Shown piece by piece: positions 22,915 to 33,152 of a stretch of DNA of 64,000 bases. Below the pieces are notes generated by a model. The model was not told the origin of the DNA. It saw only the letters and a program-made list of their open reading frames with translations, and made no database searches. This stretch comes from Leucosporidium creatinivorum (taxonomy: Eukaryota > Basidiomycota > Microbotryomycetes > Leucosporidiales > Leucosporidiaceae). The translations under genes and the position numbers were made by a program. Within the stretch, counting starts at the first letter, position 1, and every line of letters starts with the position of its first letter. The DNA lies in NCBI GenBank assembly GCA_001600635.1, contig BCKL01000001.1, positions 523,550-587,549 of the forward strand, read 5' to 3'.

Positions 22915-23163
22915 TCGCGAATGGTGCGGAGCTCGGGTTTCCTTCCTCGATTTCGGCCTACGGACCATATCCGGCAGGATCATGTGTTATCAAGTGCTCT
23001 GCCCTGCCCCGTACTACCTCCATGCAGCCCGCCGGCTCACTGGCGCCTTTCGCCCTTCTGCAACGACTTGCACCCTTTCGCTCTCACCTCTCGCTCTTTC
23101 TTGCTCGACCAAGTCGATCCTAAGGATTCCTAGCACTTTCTCAGCATCTGCACCTACTCCAAC
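22720..23163. promoter_or_regulatory. Divergent promoter between the two oxoprolinase-half genes
   Basis: A 444-bp gap lies between the two start codons. It holds a TTATCA at about 22987-22992 (TGATAA on the minus strand), which fits the HGATAR core of fungal nitrogen-regulatory GATA factors, and a weaker GATAG at about 22831. A shared bidirectional promoter would give stoichiometric amounts of the two subunits. The site function is inferred from sequence only. Confidence 0.5.
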
Positions 23164-25733
23164 ATGCCTTCTACCACCTCTGCGGTCGCTCCAGCGGATC
23201 CCATCCTGCTCTCGCTCTTCGCTCATCGGTTCATGGCCGTAGCTGAGGCGATGGGCGTCGCACTTCAAAAGACATCTGTATCCACGAATATCAAGGAGCG
23301 GCTCGACTTTTCCTGTGCCCTTTTCGCTCCCAACGGCGACCTAATCGCCAAGTAAGCTTCTCCTTCGCTTTCGGCTACACCAAGCTGCCCTGCGACCATG
23401 TAATCATTTAGAGCTGTAAGCTGACCATCTTTTCTCCTGCAGCGCACCCCATCTACCCGTCCACCTCGGCTCCATGAGGTGAGATCTTCCTCGCCTCGGT
23501 GCTCTCGACTTCGCCGAGCTGACCTCCTTCGCTTCAAAGCTTCGCAGTCAAGTTCCAGATTGATCACCTCGGAATCGGTCCTGATGCTCCCTCCGGCGAA
23601 GGCATCGAGGAAGGCGATGTAGTGAGTACGAGCTGTCTCGGCGCTCATCTCGGCGCTCGGCTAACTCGACCCTTGTCACCACAGATTCTCACCAATGCTC
23701 CCAAGGCAGGCGGAAGTCATCTTCCCGACGTTACCATTATCACTCCCGTCTTTGACAAGGTGAGCGATACTTCGTATCGAGCTCCGGCGCCCTTCGCTGA
23801 CTCTGCTTCGGCGCGATCGCAGGTCACCAAGGAGCTCATCTTCTTCACTGCCAGTCGAGGACATCACGCCGACGTTGGAGGGATCCTTCCCGGGTCCATG
23901 CCGCCCACGAGCACCACCATCTTCCAAGAGGGCGCACAAGTCACGTCGTTCAGGATTGTCAGGAAGGGCAAGTTCGACCAAGCCGGCCTCGAGCGTCACT
24001 TCATCGAGATCCCTGGTGGGTCCTCGTCCAGCTTCTTTGCTCTGACGTAGCTGACCAACCATTCCATCGCTACAGCCTCCTACGAAGGATCGTCGGGCAC
24101 TCGCTGCTTCCGCGACGTCAACTCCGACCTCCAAGCTCAGATCGCCGCCAACACGAAGGGCATCCAGCTCATCGACGCCATGATCCAAGAGTACACCCTC
24201 GACACGACTTTGGCGTACATGACCCACATTCGCAACAACGCCGAGCTGTCGGTTCGGAACCTGCTCCGCGAGGTTGCTGCTCGGCAGTCGTCGCCCGAGG
24301 CTGTCCTGCACCGTATCGAGTACATGGACGACGGCACTCCCATCGGTGAGCCTTACCCCTCCATTACTACGAGACGAGGCTCAGCAAACAGAGCCGAATC
24401 GTCGCCAAGCCTCAGAGACTGACTCTTTCGCCTGGCAGAGCTCACCGTCACCATCGACGCTCAGTCGGGGCAGGCCGTGTTCGACTTCACTGGCACTGGT
24501 CCCGAGATGTGGGGCTCGCTGAACGCGCCCATCTCCATCTGCTACAGCGCTGTTATCTACAGCCTTCGGGCCATGGTCAACCAGGACATCCCCCTCAACG
24601 CCGGCTGCCTCGCGCCGATCACTCTCATTATCCCTCCCAACTCTCTACTCGACCCCTCCGAGACCTGCGCTGTAGTAGGAGGAAACGTCACCACGTCGAT
24701 GCGAATCGTCGACGTCGTTCTTGGCGCGTTCGAGGCGGCTGCGGCCAGCGGCGGCTGCTGTAACAACCTGACCTTTGGCACGGACAAGTATGGGGTATAC
24801 GAGACCGTGGCATCAGGAGCTGGAGCTGGAGCTAATTGGGATGGCGAATCGGGCGTCCACACTCAGTGAGCTGCTCGGCGAGGCTCCTCCGAGCTGTTCT
24901 CGCTGGTCTTTCGAGACGTTCGAGCTCAAGCTGACCTCTTTCCCCTCACTCAGCATGACCAACACTCGTATCACCGATCCCGAGGTGCTCGAACGCCGCT
25001 ACCCTGTTCTACTACACGAGTTCTCCATCCGCGACGACGGCTCGGGCGGCAAAGGCCTCTACCAGGGAGGAGAGGGAGTCGTGCGGGATATCGAGTTTCT
25101 CGAGCCTGTGCAAGCTAGTATCCTTTCTGAGGTGAGTCGCATTTGGACCTCGTGGAGCTCTGTTGAGCTATAGGCGGGAGAAGGAGGCCGAGAGCTGACT
25201 TCCTCTTCGGTTCTCTCCCCTCTTATCCTCTTGGTGTTCTTGCACCCTCACTCCCACACTGCTCCACTCCTCCCTCTACACTATTCATCCTGCACCACAC
25301 TACCCCAATACTCCTCGCCTATCCCTGTCCTCTCCCGCCTCTCAGCGCCGAGTCCACCGCCCGTACGGATTGGCTGGCGGACAGCCCGCCAAGTCGGGCC
25401 AGAACCTTTGGATTAAGAAGACTCGCAAGGCCGACGGCGACTGGAAGAGCGACAACGACCCTGCTCGCATCATCAGCATCGGTGGACGCGCGACGGTCAA
25501 GATGGGAGGTGAGTTCTCGTCCTCGCTTCTGTTGCCATCGAGTTCAGTCGCGCTCATACTGCACTTCTCTCTTCGCTCGTCTAGCTGGAGACCACATCAA
25601 GATCCTGACACCCGGTGGAGGAGGATGGGGCACCCCTGGCCAGAAGCGGGCCCCGAAGGTCGAGCCGCCGAAGCAAGTGTTCGTGCCGAGGGGCAGTCTT
25701 GTAGATCGTCAGGCTTCGCAGCTGGGTGTTTGA
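23164..25733 (+). CDS. 5-oxoprolinase/hydantoinase, HyuB-type subunit (C-terminal half)
   Basis: Second half of an ATP-dependent 5-oxoprolinase, expected to work as a complex with the HyuA-type protein. Ten exons (23164-23351, 23443-23478, 23540-23621, 23685-23759, 23823-24015, 24076-24345, 24439-24865, 24954-25131, 25346-25508, 25585-25733) give 586 residues. Signatures of the HyuB half of OPLA are clear: [70 protein letters not shown] and the terminal [10 protein letters not shown]. The ORF starts at an ATG about ten residues before the segment [14 protein letters not shown], which in animal OPLA lies mid-protein. So this is a separated half and not an internal truncation. A 195-bp fragment of exon 7 and its intron is repeated at 26094-26287. 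Confidence 0.88.
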
Positions 25734-26093
25734 GTTAGTGTAGCGTTTGCTTATTGCGTCTGTGTACTGTATCTATGCTCGCTGTCAGCTCGTCGTTCAA
25801 GGATGGCAAGCTCGGTGAAAGCAGCTCGGCGAAAGGCAGCGCTGGAAGGCTCGCTCTGCGCCTCTGCAATATCCTGAAAGCGGCGCAAACATTCTTACAT
25901 CACGATTTAAAGCGTCTCTGTACTTCGGAGGGTGCTCCCTCGACGCTTGTAGCCCTCCCTCTTCTCGGCGATGCCTCTCCCGAGCTGTTCTCGCTTGCGC
26001 TGACCTGTAGGAAGTCACTGCAGTACTGCGACGAGTTTATCGCAGCCCTATCCATGCTCTAATACAGCTGCGTATTGCTTCACAGCGTCTCGT

Positions 26094-26287
26094 CGACGTC
26101 GTTCTTGGCGTCTTCGAGGCGGTGGCTGCCAGCGGCGGCTGCTGTAACAACCTGACCTTTGGGACGGATCACTGGGGGATGTACGAAACTTGTGCATCAG
26201 GAGCTGGAGCTGGAGCTAATTGGGATGGCGAATCGGGCGTCCACACTCAGTGAGCTGCTCGGCGAGGCTCCTCCGAGCTGTTCTCGC
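26094..26287 (+). pseudogene. Duplicated fragment of oxoprolinase-B exon 7 and intron 7
   Basis: This 194-bp piece repeats about 24710-24904, from VVLGAFEA through the end of exon 7 (SGVHTQ) and the first part of intron 7. It carries a few substitutions (for example the KYGVYETV region now reads HWGMYETC). It has no start codon, promoter or continuation and is a dead fragment, in the same orientation as its parent 1.4 kb upstream. Confidence 0.85.
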
Positions 26288-26707
26288 CTGCGCTACGCTG
26301 ACCTGTGGAACTCGCTGAAGTACTAGGGTTCGTTATCTGAACAGTGGGATATGTTCTTGTACCGCTGCACATCGCCTCGCAGCTCCTCATCGACTCAGTA
26401 GCCCCGCCGATCTCCGAAGCCCCTGACTTCCGCTATCCTCTCCTCAGTTCTTCCCGTCTCCGCTCGCTGTTAGCCTTCATATACTCAGTCCCTCCCTTAC
26501 CTTTCCCTAGCCTTGAGCGCCACTCCCAGCCAGTGTGCATGCGGACTTGTTCCGCTCATTTCTGCCGGCGCCAGCTTGAGCTTGAGGTGCGGGGAGGCCT
26601 ATCGCTTCTCCTCTGCCCCTCGTCTTGCTCTCAAAACCGCTGCTTGCTGCTTCTCTCTTCTCTCTATCCCCCGCTCTCAATCATCAAGAGCCTTCACCAC
26701 CGTTTCA

Positions 26708-26779
26708 GTGAGTAGCCACTACATGCAAAGCTGCAACTTTGACCCGTTCCTTAGCAGCTGACGTCTCCTCCCCCTCCAG
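26708..26779 (+). other. 5' UTR intron ending directly at the permease start codon
   Basis: A 72-bp intron with GTGAGT donor, CTGAC branch (about 26759-26763) and CCAG acceptor. The acceptor's last base is 26779 and the ATG begins at 26780, so splicing places the start codon at the exon edge. Confidence 0.65.
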
Positions 26780-29186
26780 ATGAGCCAGCGCTCCGCCGAC
26801 GACAAGATGGTAGACGGAAAGACGACCACACCTACGGAACTTTCAGCACATCAAGCTCCCATCGATTCGGAGCTGTACATTGATCCCATGGAGGAGAAGA
26901 AGCTACTTCGGAAGGTGAGCCGCGCCGTCGGCTCTTCTGCACCTTGTCGTGAATTGACAGACCTCGGTCCTGCTTTGATGTACTCCTTCACTCTTCACAA
27001 TTATGTCTGACTACAGCTGGACGCCTTCCTCATCTCCATTCTTGGCACCCTCTACCTTCTCTCCTTCCTCGATCGGTCGAACATTGGGTGAGCCGCTGCA
27101 CGCTTCCACCGGACTTGGCTCTCTTCATGCTGACCTCGTACTCGTCTTCAGAAACGCTAACATCGCGGGCATGTCCACCGATTTGAAGCTCGTCGGCAAT
27201 CAGTAGTAAGGCTTCAAGCTCTCGCTCGGCTTCGCTCTCAAGCTCCGAGCTCACCAGTTCATGCTTCTATAAGTGGTGCGGCCGTGTCGGTCTTGTACAG
27301 CACCTACGTTTCATTCGAACCTCTATGGTAAGCAGCATCGTCTCCACCGTGTCGTTGGAGCCAAGCTCGGCGCTTGTCGGTTCGCCGAGCTTTCCGCTAA
27401 GGCTTGACCCTGCAGGGCCAACATGCTCAAGATCGTCGGCGCCCAACGCCTCATGACCATCTCTACAACACTTTGGGGTGCCGTTACCATCGGAACCGCC
27501 TTCGTACAGAATTGGGATCAGCTCATGGCCGTCCGAGTCCTTCTTGGCGCTTTCGAAGCCGGTGAGTCGTTGCTCTGCTCTTCAGACAATTAGTGGTAGA
27601 GCTGTAGGATGATGTATGGCGCTTGAGGATACAGCAGGCGCACAAGGGTGTCTGACTGCTCGTGCTAACGCTTTGCCGCCTCCGATTTAACAGGTCTGTT
27701 CCCCTGCGTGAACATGTACCTGGCCATGAGCTTCAGGCCAGAAGAGATGGGTCGCCGACTGTCGTACATCTTCTGCGCGGCTGCCCTTGCACGTCGTCTC
27801 TCCGCGGCTTCGGTGGGCTGTAAGCTTAGAACTGCGCTGACCGAGTTGTCCTTCACACAGAGCGGCGCATTTGGCGGTCTTCTTGCGTTTGGACTGACTC
27901 AGATCAAAGGAGGTCCACTAGCAAGCTGGCAATACCTGTGAGTTCCCTCTCGGCGTTTCAGCGCTCGCCTCGCTCGACGTTCTCAGGGTCATGGAAGGCT
28001 AATGCAGGTGCTGCCTCCTCAGGTATCTGGTCGAAGGCATTATCTCCCTTTCCTTCGCGCCCATCATCTACTTCATGCTCCCCAACACTCTTGACAAGGT
28101 GAGCCGGAGCTTTCTTCCTTTCGCCGCCATCTCCTCCGGAGGATCCCATCCACCGTGGTCTCGTCAAATCTGCTTCCGACGCCCTTCGAGATTGTAGCTG
28201 TACTTTAGCTTCGACTGACGCCTCTCTGTCACTTCCGCAGGCCTGGTGGCTTAACCGTCGCGAGCGCGAGCTCTGCGTAATCCGCTACGAGATTAACAAG
28301 GTCAACTTCAACCTCAATGAGGAGTTCTCGTGGTATCAGGTCAAGCTTGCCGCCCTCGACTGGATGACATGGAGCCACTCGGTCAACCAATTTTGTGTGG
28401 ACGTCACCCTCTACGTGAGTCGCCGACCTCATCGCCGAGACGTCAAACTGACCCTCTTCGTGCTATAGGGCCTTACCACCTTCATGCCCGTCATCATCAA
28501 AGGGCTGAACCTTACCAAGAACACTGTCGACGCCCAGCTTTTGACTGTCCCCGTCTACTTCGTCGCTGCCGCCTCTTATGTCGTCGGCGCTCGCTACTCG
28601 GACAAGTACCAGTGAGCAAAGTCTTGTCCTCTGAGCTTGTTTAGTAGATGAGAGCTAACGCGGACGCTTCCAGGCTCCGCTCGCCATTTATCATCCTCTA
28701 CATGTCTCTCGCCGCCATCGGCTACCTCATCCTCGCCATCGCCGAGTCGCCAAAGACTCGCTTTGGAGGCGTATTCGTCGTCGGGCTCGCTCTCTATGGT
28801 GCCGTCGGCCTTAATGTGACTTGGGTCACCACAAATACGGCAGGCCACTTCCGCCGAGCTACATCGGTCGGTGAGTTATCCGCCTCCTCATCTTGCGCCG
28901 AGCTTGATCGCTGACCCTCGCGTCGTCTCTCGCAGGACTGATGCAGCTCGTCGGCAACTCCTCGGGCGCAGCAATCGGCTTCATCTTTTCCGCCGTAGAC
29001 GCGCCTCGATACACCAAAGGTCTCTGGATCGCCTTCTCCCTCTCCATCCTCTCCATCGTCGTGACGACCCTCCACGCCCTTGCCCTTCGAAGGATCAACG
29101 CTCGTAGGGCAGAGCTCGTCGCGGCTGGTGCTGCCGACCAGCCGGAGCTCGGTAGCGACAACCCTCACTTCAAATTTATGCTTTAG
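26780..29186 (+). CDS. ACS-family MFS permease (allantoate/nicotinate-type anion transporter)
   Basis: Plasma-membrane major-facilitator permease of the anion:cation symporter family (Dal5, Tna1 and relatives), which import organic anions such as allantoate, nicotinate or small peptides. Twelve exons (26780-26914, 27017-27087, 27152-27205, 27274-27327, 27416-27561, 27694-27812, 27861-27937, 28023-28098, 28241-28414, 28469-28611, 28674-28870, 28936-29186) give 498 residues. The family motif FLDRSNIGNANIAGM lies at the end of helix 1, followed by NQYGAAVSVLYSTYV and SGAFGGLLAFGL; a long hydrophilic loop after helix 6 and a cytoplasmic C-terminus are typical. Intron 6 (27813-27860) is 48 bp and free of stops. 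Its position beside the oxoprolinase halves suggests it imports their substrate or a precursor. Exons 2-4 are duplicated at 30365-30680 and its 3' end at 18466-18903. Confidence 0.85.
27014..27328. repeat. Parent of a 0.31-kb direct repeat (permease exons 2-4)
   Basis: Permease exons 2 to 4 with introns 2 and 3 are repeated in the same orientation at about 30365-30680. From about 27058 to 27305 the two copies appear identical or nearly so, including intron sequence. The edges are more diverged. Confidence 0.9.
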
Positions 29187-30350
29187 ACCGGGCGTCGAGA
29201 TGGGCTCGAGGCTCGAAAGAGGGTTCGGGCGCGGGATTGGGAATGGAGTTGTAGCATGCTTAGTGGGTTTCAGAATGCATCTGTCTTCTTGTTGGTACAT
29301 GACTCTCGCCTGTAGCAGCTTCAAACGAGCCTTCCGCACTGCTCATCGACCCGTCTACGTCGCGGGCGAACCAACCTCGGCGATCCTTCGCCGCTCAACT
29401 TCGCCAGCAACAAGCTCACTTGACCTCGAGATAGGAGGAGAGCCCATCAAGGGTCATCATTACTCTCTACTGAGCTACTGTGCTGCTCTTTGCTCCTCTT
29501 CAGCTCCTCCACAATGACCGACCTCGGCGCCGACTCCAGATCCTCATGATCCGGCTCATCCGTTACAGCTCGGTCGGAGGTCCTGAACGCTCGTGCTTGC
29601 TGTCCTATCCGTACGTGTGACTCCCATTGCGGTGAGATGTCGATGAAGCCGCCTCGTAGGCCAATGGCGACGATCTGCGAGCGAGGGGAGGGTCAGCGTG
29701 AGGTGACAGGTCAAGGGAGTGGGCGAGGGGACAGGAGCGAAATGAGATCAAACGTACCTCCTCCACAATCTTCACCAGATCACGCTCCCTCGATACACCC
29801 GCTTCCCGTTCTGTCCGCTCCTCCACCAGCGCCTCCTTCAACTCGGCAATCTCGACACCATACGTCTCGAGCTGATCCTGCACCACATCTCGCCGTTTCC
29901 CTTCTGCTCGTCGACTGCGCCATGTCTCGCCCATGACTGTTGAACCGAGTGAAAGGGTCAGCGACGAGGTTCGGCGGAGGCTGATGAACGCCGAGATATG
30001 AGAAAGAAAGCTCACTGATGGCCGCAGCAAATGCGAACAGGAATGCTTCACTGATGAAGCTTGCGCCAGCATCGATAGCCCTGTATACGAGCCGCAGGGA
30101 GCCGAGAGAAGGGAGGGGAACGACGTCGGCTGGACTGCTCGACGACAAAGAGCTCGAGAACGCCGAGGACTGGCCTTGCATCGTTCAGCGGTCGAATGTG
30201 CTTGGGATGAGTCTCTCCCAGTAGCTTCACTCGCATCTACAAGGCGAGCAGAGGTAAGCGAACGGCCACGAGCTCGTCCAGCCTGACTCGCCGTCATCTC
30301 GGAGCGATGTAAGATCTGAGCAAACTCGATAGTCAGCTCGCGGAAGCGCT
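28737..30350. repeat. Right arm of 1.6-kb inverted repeat
   Basis: Reverse complement of about 17290-18903. This arm includes the complete 3' end of the functional permease gene and a truncated OPA3 copy, tail to tail. The left arm has the opposite state: complete OPA3 and truncated permease. Arm lengths match to within a few bases at the breakpoints. Confidence 0.9.
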
Positions 30351-30390
30351 TGTGTTGATTGGCGTAGCTGAACCTCCACCTCATCTCCAT
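29457..30390 (-). pseudogene. 5'-truncated, chimeric second copy of OPA3
   Basis: The minus strand repeats OPA3 from within exon 2 (FRELTIEFAQ) to the stop (29457). Exon 1 and the first part of exon 2, which hold the mitochondrial-targeting-like N-terminus, are missing. In their place, antisense sequence of the permease fragment supplies an ATG at 30390 (and 30384) in frame, so the ORF would begin MEMRWRFSYANQHK and run into FRELTIEF. The GC donor of intron 2 is kept. The donor of intron 3 has changed from GT to GC, which probably weakens splicing. No frame-breaking change was seen in the remaining exons. It is most likely a pseudogene, with a small chance of an expressed, mislocalised chimera. 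Confidence 0.75.
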
Positions 30391-30680
30391 ACTCGGCACT
30401 CGCTACCTTCTCTCCTTCCTCGATCGGTCGAACATTGGGTGAGCCGCTGCACGCTTCCACCGGACTTGGCTCTCTTCATGCTGACCTCGTACTCGTCTTC
30501 AGAAACGCTAACATCGCGGGCATGTCCACCGATTTGAAGCTCGTCGGCAATCAGTAGTAAGGCTTCAAGCTCTCGCTCGGCTTCGCTCTCAAGCTCCGAG
30601 CTCACCAGTTCATGCTTCTATAAGTGGTGCGGCCGTGTCGGTCTTGTACAGCACCACGTTTCATTCGAGCCGTCAAGGCA
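30365..30680 (+). pseudogene. Duplicated permease exons 2-4
   Basis: A direct copy of 27014-27328, carrying exon 2, intron 2, exon 3, intron 3 and most of exon 4. The interior is essentially identical to the parent. The coding strand has no start or continuation. It abuts the outer end of the right inverted-repeat arm, and its antisense strand provides the chimeric start of the OPA3 copy. Confidence 0.9.
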
Positions 30681-31456
30681 AGCTTCGCCGCCTACGCTCT
30701 CGCCCGTGGGTAGGCCGAGCTCGGCGCTACTGTAGTAGAGAATCCAGCTTTCCTAAGATCAAAGCAGAAAGTGCTGCGGCTGGGAGACGAGTCCAGCCAT
30801 CTGGAAGATCAAGCAGAAGCTCTGCACCGGTGCCGTCGAAATCAGGAGGCGAGACCTCGACGAGCACGAGCAGCTTGACACGGCTCAGCTTCCTCTACTC
30901 CAACTTGCTCGTTCTTCGCTTCTCTCGACTTCGCCTATAGGAAGCTGTCATATCTCAGCATTGGCTACAGCCTACGCCCCACCACCGCCTACTCGCCTAG
31001 CTACAGCAGGACCAGCTCGTCTCACTCTCGAATCGCGCTCAGGTCGGGACGTAAGCTTGCTGAGGACGTTCTACATGAGTGAGAGAGCGCTTGGAAGCTA
31101 CAGGTGAGCTCTCGAGTCTACGCTGGTACTGCTGCTGCTGGAGGAAGCGGGTAAAAGGGCTACAGCGGTGCAGAGCCACGCGTCTCGAGGGTGGAGTGGG
31201 CGGACTCGGAGGGGAGGAGGGCTTGGAGAGAGGGTGGGCTACAGAGGGAGAGTGTACAGAGCTTCAGCTGATCCTCTCCTTGCTCCTGCTCGCAGAAGAC
31301 CCCGCTCGCTCGAACGAAGCTCGACTTAGCTCTCCCTAGCGCTGCTCGACTCGACTGAAGGTAAGCAGCTCGCTCCAAGCATCTCCGGTTCTAGCTGACC
31401 CTCTTCTGCTCACCCACAGCTACCACCCTCGCCGCTCTCTCACATCCTCGCCCGAC
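30681..31456. other. Non-coding gap upstream of decayed F-box gene
   Basis: No recognisable gene. The right end looks like a leader of the next gene, with an intron at about 31361-31419 (GTAAGC donor, CTGAC branch, CACAG acceptor). Together with neighbouring segments it marks the right flank of the rearranged region. Confidence 0.4.
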
Positions 31457-32638
31457 ATGGCCTCCGCCGAGCTCCCCTCGTCCCTCGCTTCGCCCCCCTC
31501 CTCGTATCGTCTCCCCATCGAGCTACTCGCCCAAATCGTCGAGGAAGCTGTCGATTCTCGCCGCGACCGTCGACACCACCACCCTCCGTCAGCTCTGCCT
31601 CACATCGAGAAGCATCCTCCCCTTCGCTCGCTCGGCGCTGTACCGCGACATCTCCATCAGGCTACTGAGCCCCGACGAGAACTCTCAGGGTACGGTATTC
31701 AATCCCTGCATAGATGAAGACATCGACAGCCTCCTCAAAGAAGAGCTCCAGGAGATAAGCAGCGACGCAGATGCTGTCAGGCTGACCCTGGCGCACTCCC
31801 CCCACCTCGCCCGCCTGGTCACTGGCCTCAGTCTGCAATTCGACTACAAAGAAGTCGGATTTCACGTACCCGCCTACTGTGTTGGATCCTTCCTGAAGCT
31901 TTGCCCTAACATCACCGCCTTTCGCTTGCTCAACGGCTGGGTTGACGAGCCGAGGCTATCATCGACACCTTGCTTCAATCACAGCGCCAATTGACCGAGT
32001 TGGAGGTCAGCTACGCTCACAATCTTTCAAACCTCCTGGCGCACCTACCCACGCTTCAGCGACTCCATCTCGGCCGGTCCGACGACGATGAACTCGAACT
32101 GGCGACCGCCGACTTGCCCTTACTCGCCCCTATGCTTGATTCCCTCTATCTCGACCAGCAGAAGTTTGAGATTCCCGAGGCGTTCCTGGACCAACTGTTC
32201 CTCTGCTCCACCACCTCCCTGCGCCAACTCCACCTGGTCCTTCCAGCTTTTCCCCATGCCACTCAATACCTTCCCGAGCTCTCGGCCCTGTCCCACCTCA
32301 CCCTCAGCGCAGAGTCTTCCATAGACGCGATTGTACTCACCGACGAGCTTGGTGAGGTGCTTGCCCGATGCGTAGGGCTACGCTCCCTCCAGCTCGTTGG
32401 CTTGTTCACCCTCCGCGAGTACGCTCGTTTCCCATGTCAAGTATCCTCCATGCGGTTCGACACGATGAATGCGCTCGTCGATGCGGGAGCCGTGGAGTTG
32501 CTGCTCGTGGACGATTCTCGTTCCGCCCTGCGTCAAGTCGTGTTTGACGGGGCGGGGTACAAGAGGTGGGAGAAGCTCGGCGCCGAGCATGGCTGGTCGC
32601 TCGAGCGCTATGAGAAGAAAACTGTCTTTGGGAGGTAG
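31457..32638 (+). pseudogene. F-box/LRR-like gene with two reading-frame shifts
   Basis: The start (MASAELPSS) leads into an F-box-like segment LPIELLAQIVEEA. Homology then continues in another frame from about 31540 (AATVDTTTLRQLCLTSRS, LPFARSALYRDI), as in the F-box ORF at 56167 (CCLVSRSFLPLARAQLYR). Near 31940-31950 the frame shifts back, and a leucine-rich C-terminal domain runs to the stop (LLAHLPTLQRLHLG, LRSLQLVGLFTLREY). The first shift behaves as a one-base gain and the second as a one-base loss, so the ends are back in register. No short intron explains either. It is either a recent pseudogene or carries two sequence errors. Intact, it would have been about 390 residues, an SCF-type substrate-recognition protein. 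Confidence 0.6.
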
Positions 32639-33152
32639 GAAGGATGAGAAGGATACCCGCTTTGCTTTGCTGTAACTTCCTTTGACTCCCTGCTGTGTTC
32701 GGGCGCCGCGAGAGGAGCGACAGAGAGAGGGCGAGCTCGGCGTCGGGTCGCAGAGCGCTGGGCTCGCCTCGCTCGATCTCGGAGGGTGCGAGCCGAACGA
32801 GAAGCTCTGGAGTACACAAATAAGGAGATGTTCCTGCAGGTTGGCCCACCCTCAAAGCTCGCTGTGAGACTAAAGAAGCCAGACGGCAAAAGGCGAGTGA
32901 GCGCCGAGCTGACTTAAAGAGTCCGCGAGAGTTGTCTGAGGGTTTGCAGCTGTTTTTGGGTGGTCGAGTGAGGTTTCCAGCCTCTCTGAGTCCTGCTGCA
33001 GCTCGTCCCAATCCGACCTCGCTCGACCCTTCGCCGACTCGCCCAAGCCGGCTTGCGCTTCGACCATGTTTTCTCTCTTCTCCCTCTCCCTTCTGGCTAC
33101 CTCGCCAGCTGCTCGTCTCGACTATCCAAAGCACCTACCAGCAATCTAGTAG
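32639..33152. other. Gap between two F-box-like loci
   Basis: 514 bp with no recognisable gene. Contains a GAGCTGAC word near 32907 typical of branch sites in this genome and C/T-rich DNA just before the next ATG, consistent with a 3' UTR, promoter and leader. Confidence 0.35.

Larger units (their letters stand above)
25734..26779. other. Intergenic region with oxoprolinase-B fragment and permease leader
   Basis: About 1 kb between the oxoprolinase-B stop and the permease start. It contains the exon-7 fragment at 26094-26287 and a further imperfect repeat of about 60 bp: about 25970-26030 resembles 26268-26325. A TTATCT at 26333-26338 (AGATAA on the minus strand) is a candidate GATA-factor site. 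A leader intron follows at 26708-26779. No other gene is visible. Confidence 0.5.

Noticed and set aside
19579-25733. Recent transfer of a bacterial hyuAB operon
   Set aside because: Both genes have ten or more ordinary introns, are divergent, and match the eukaryotic OPLA sequence over long motifs.
17290-30350. Inverted repeat as the ends of a DNA transposon
   Set aside because: The arms consist of host gene sequence (OPA3 and permease), no transposase is encoded between them, and no target-site duplication was seen. A segmental duplication explains it better.
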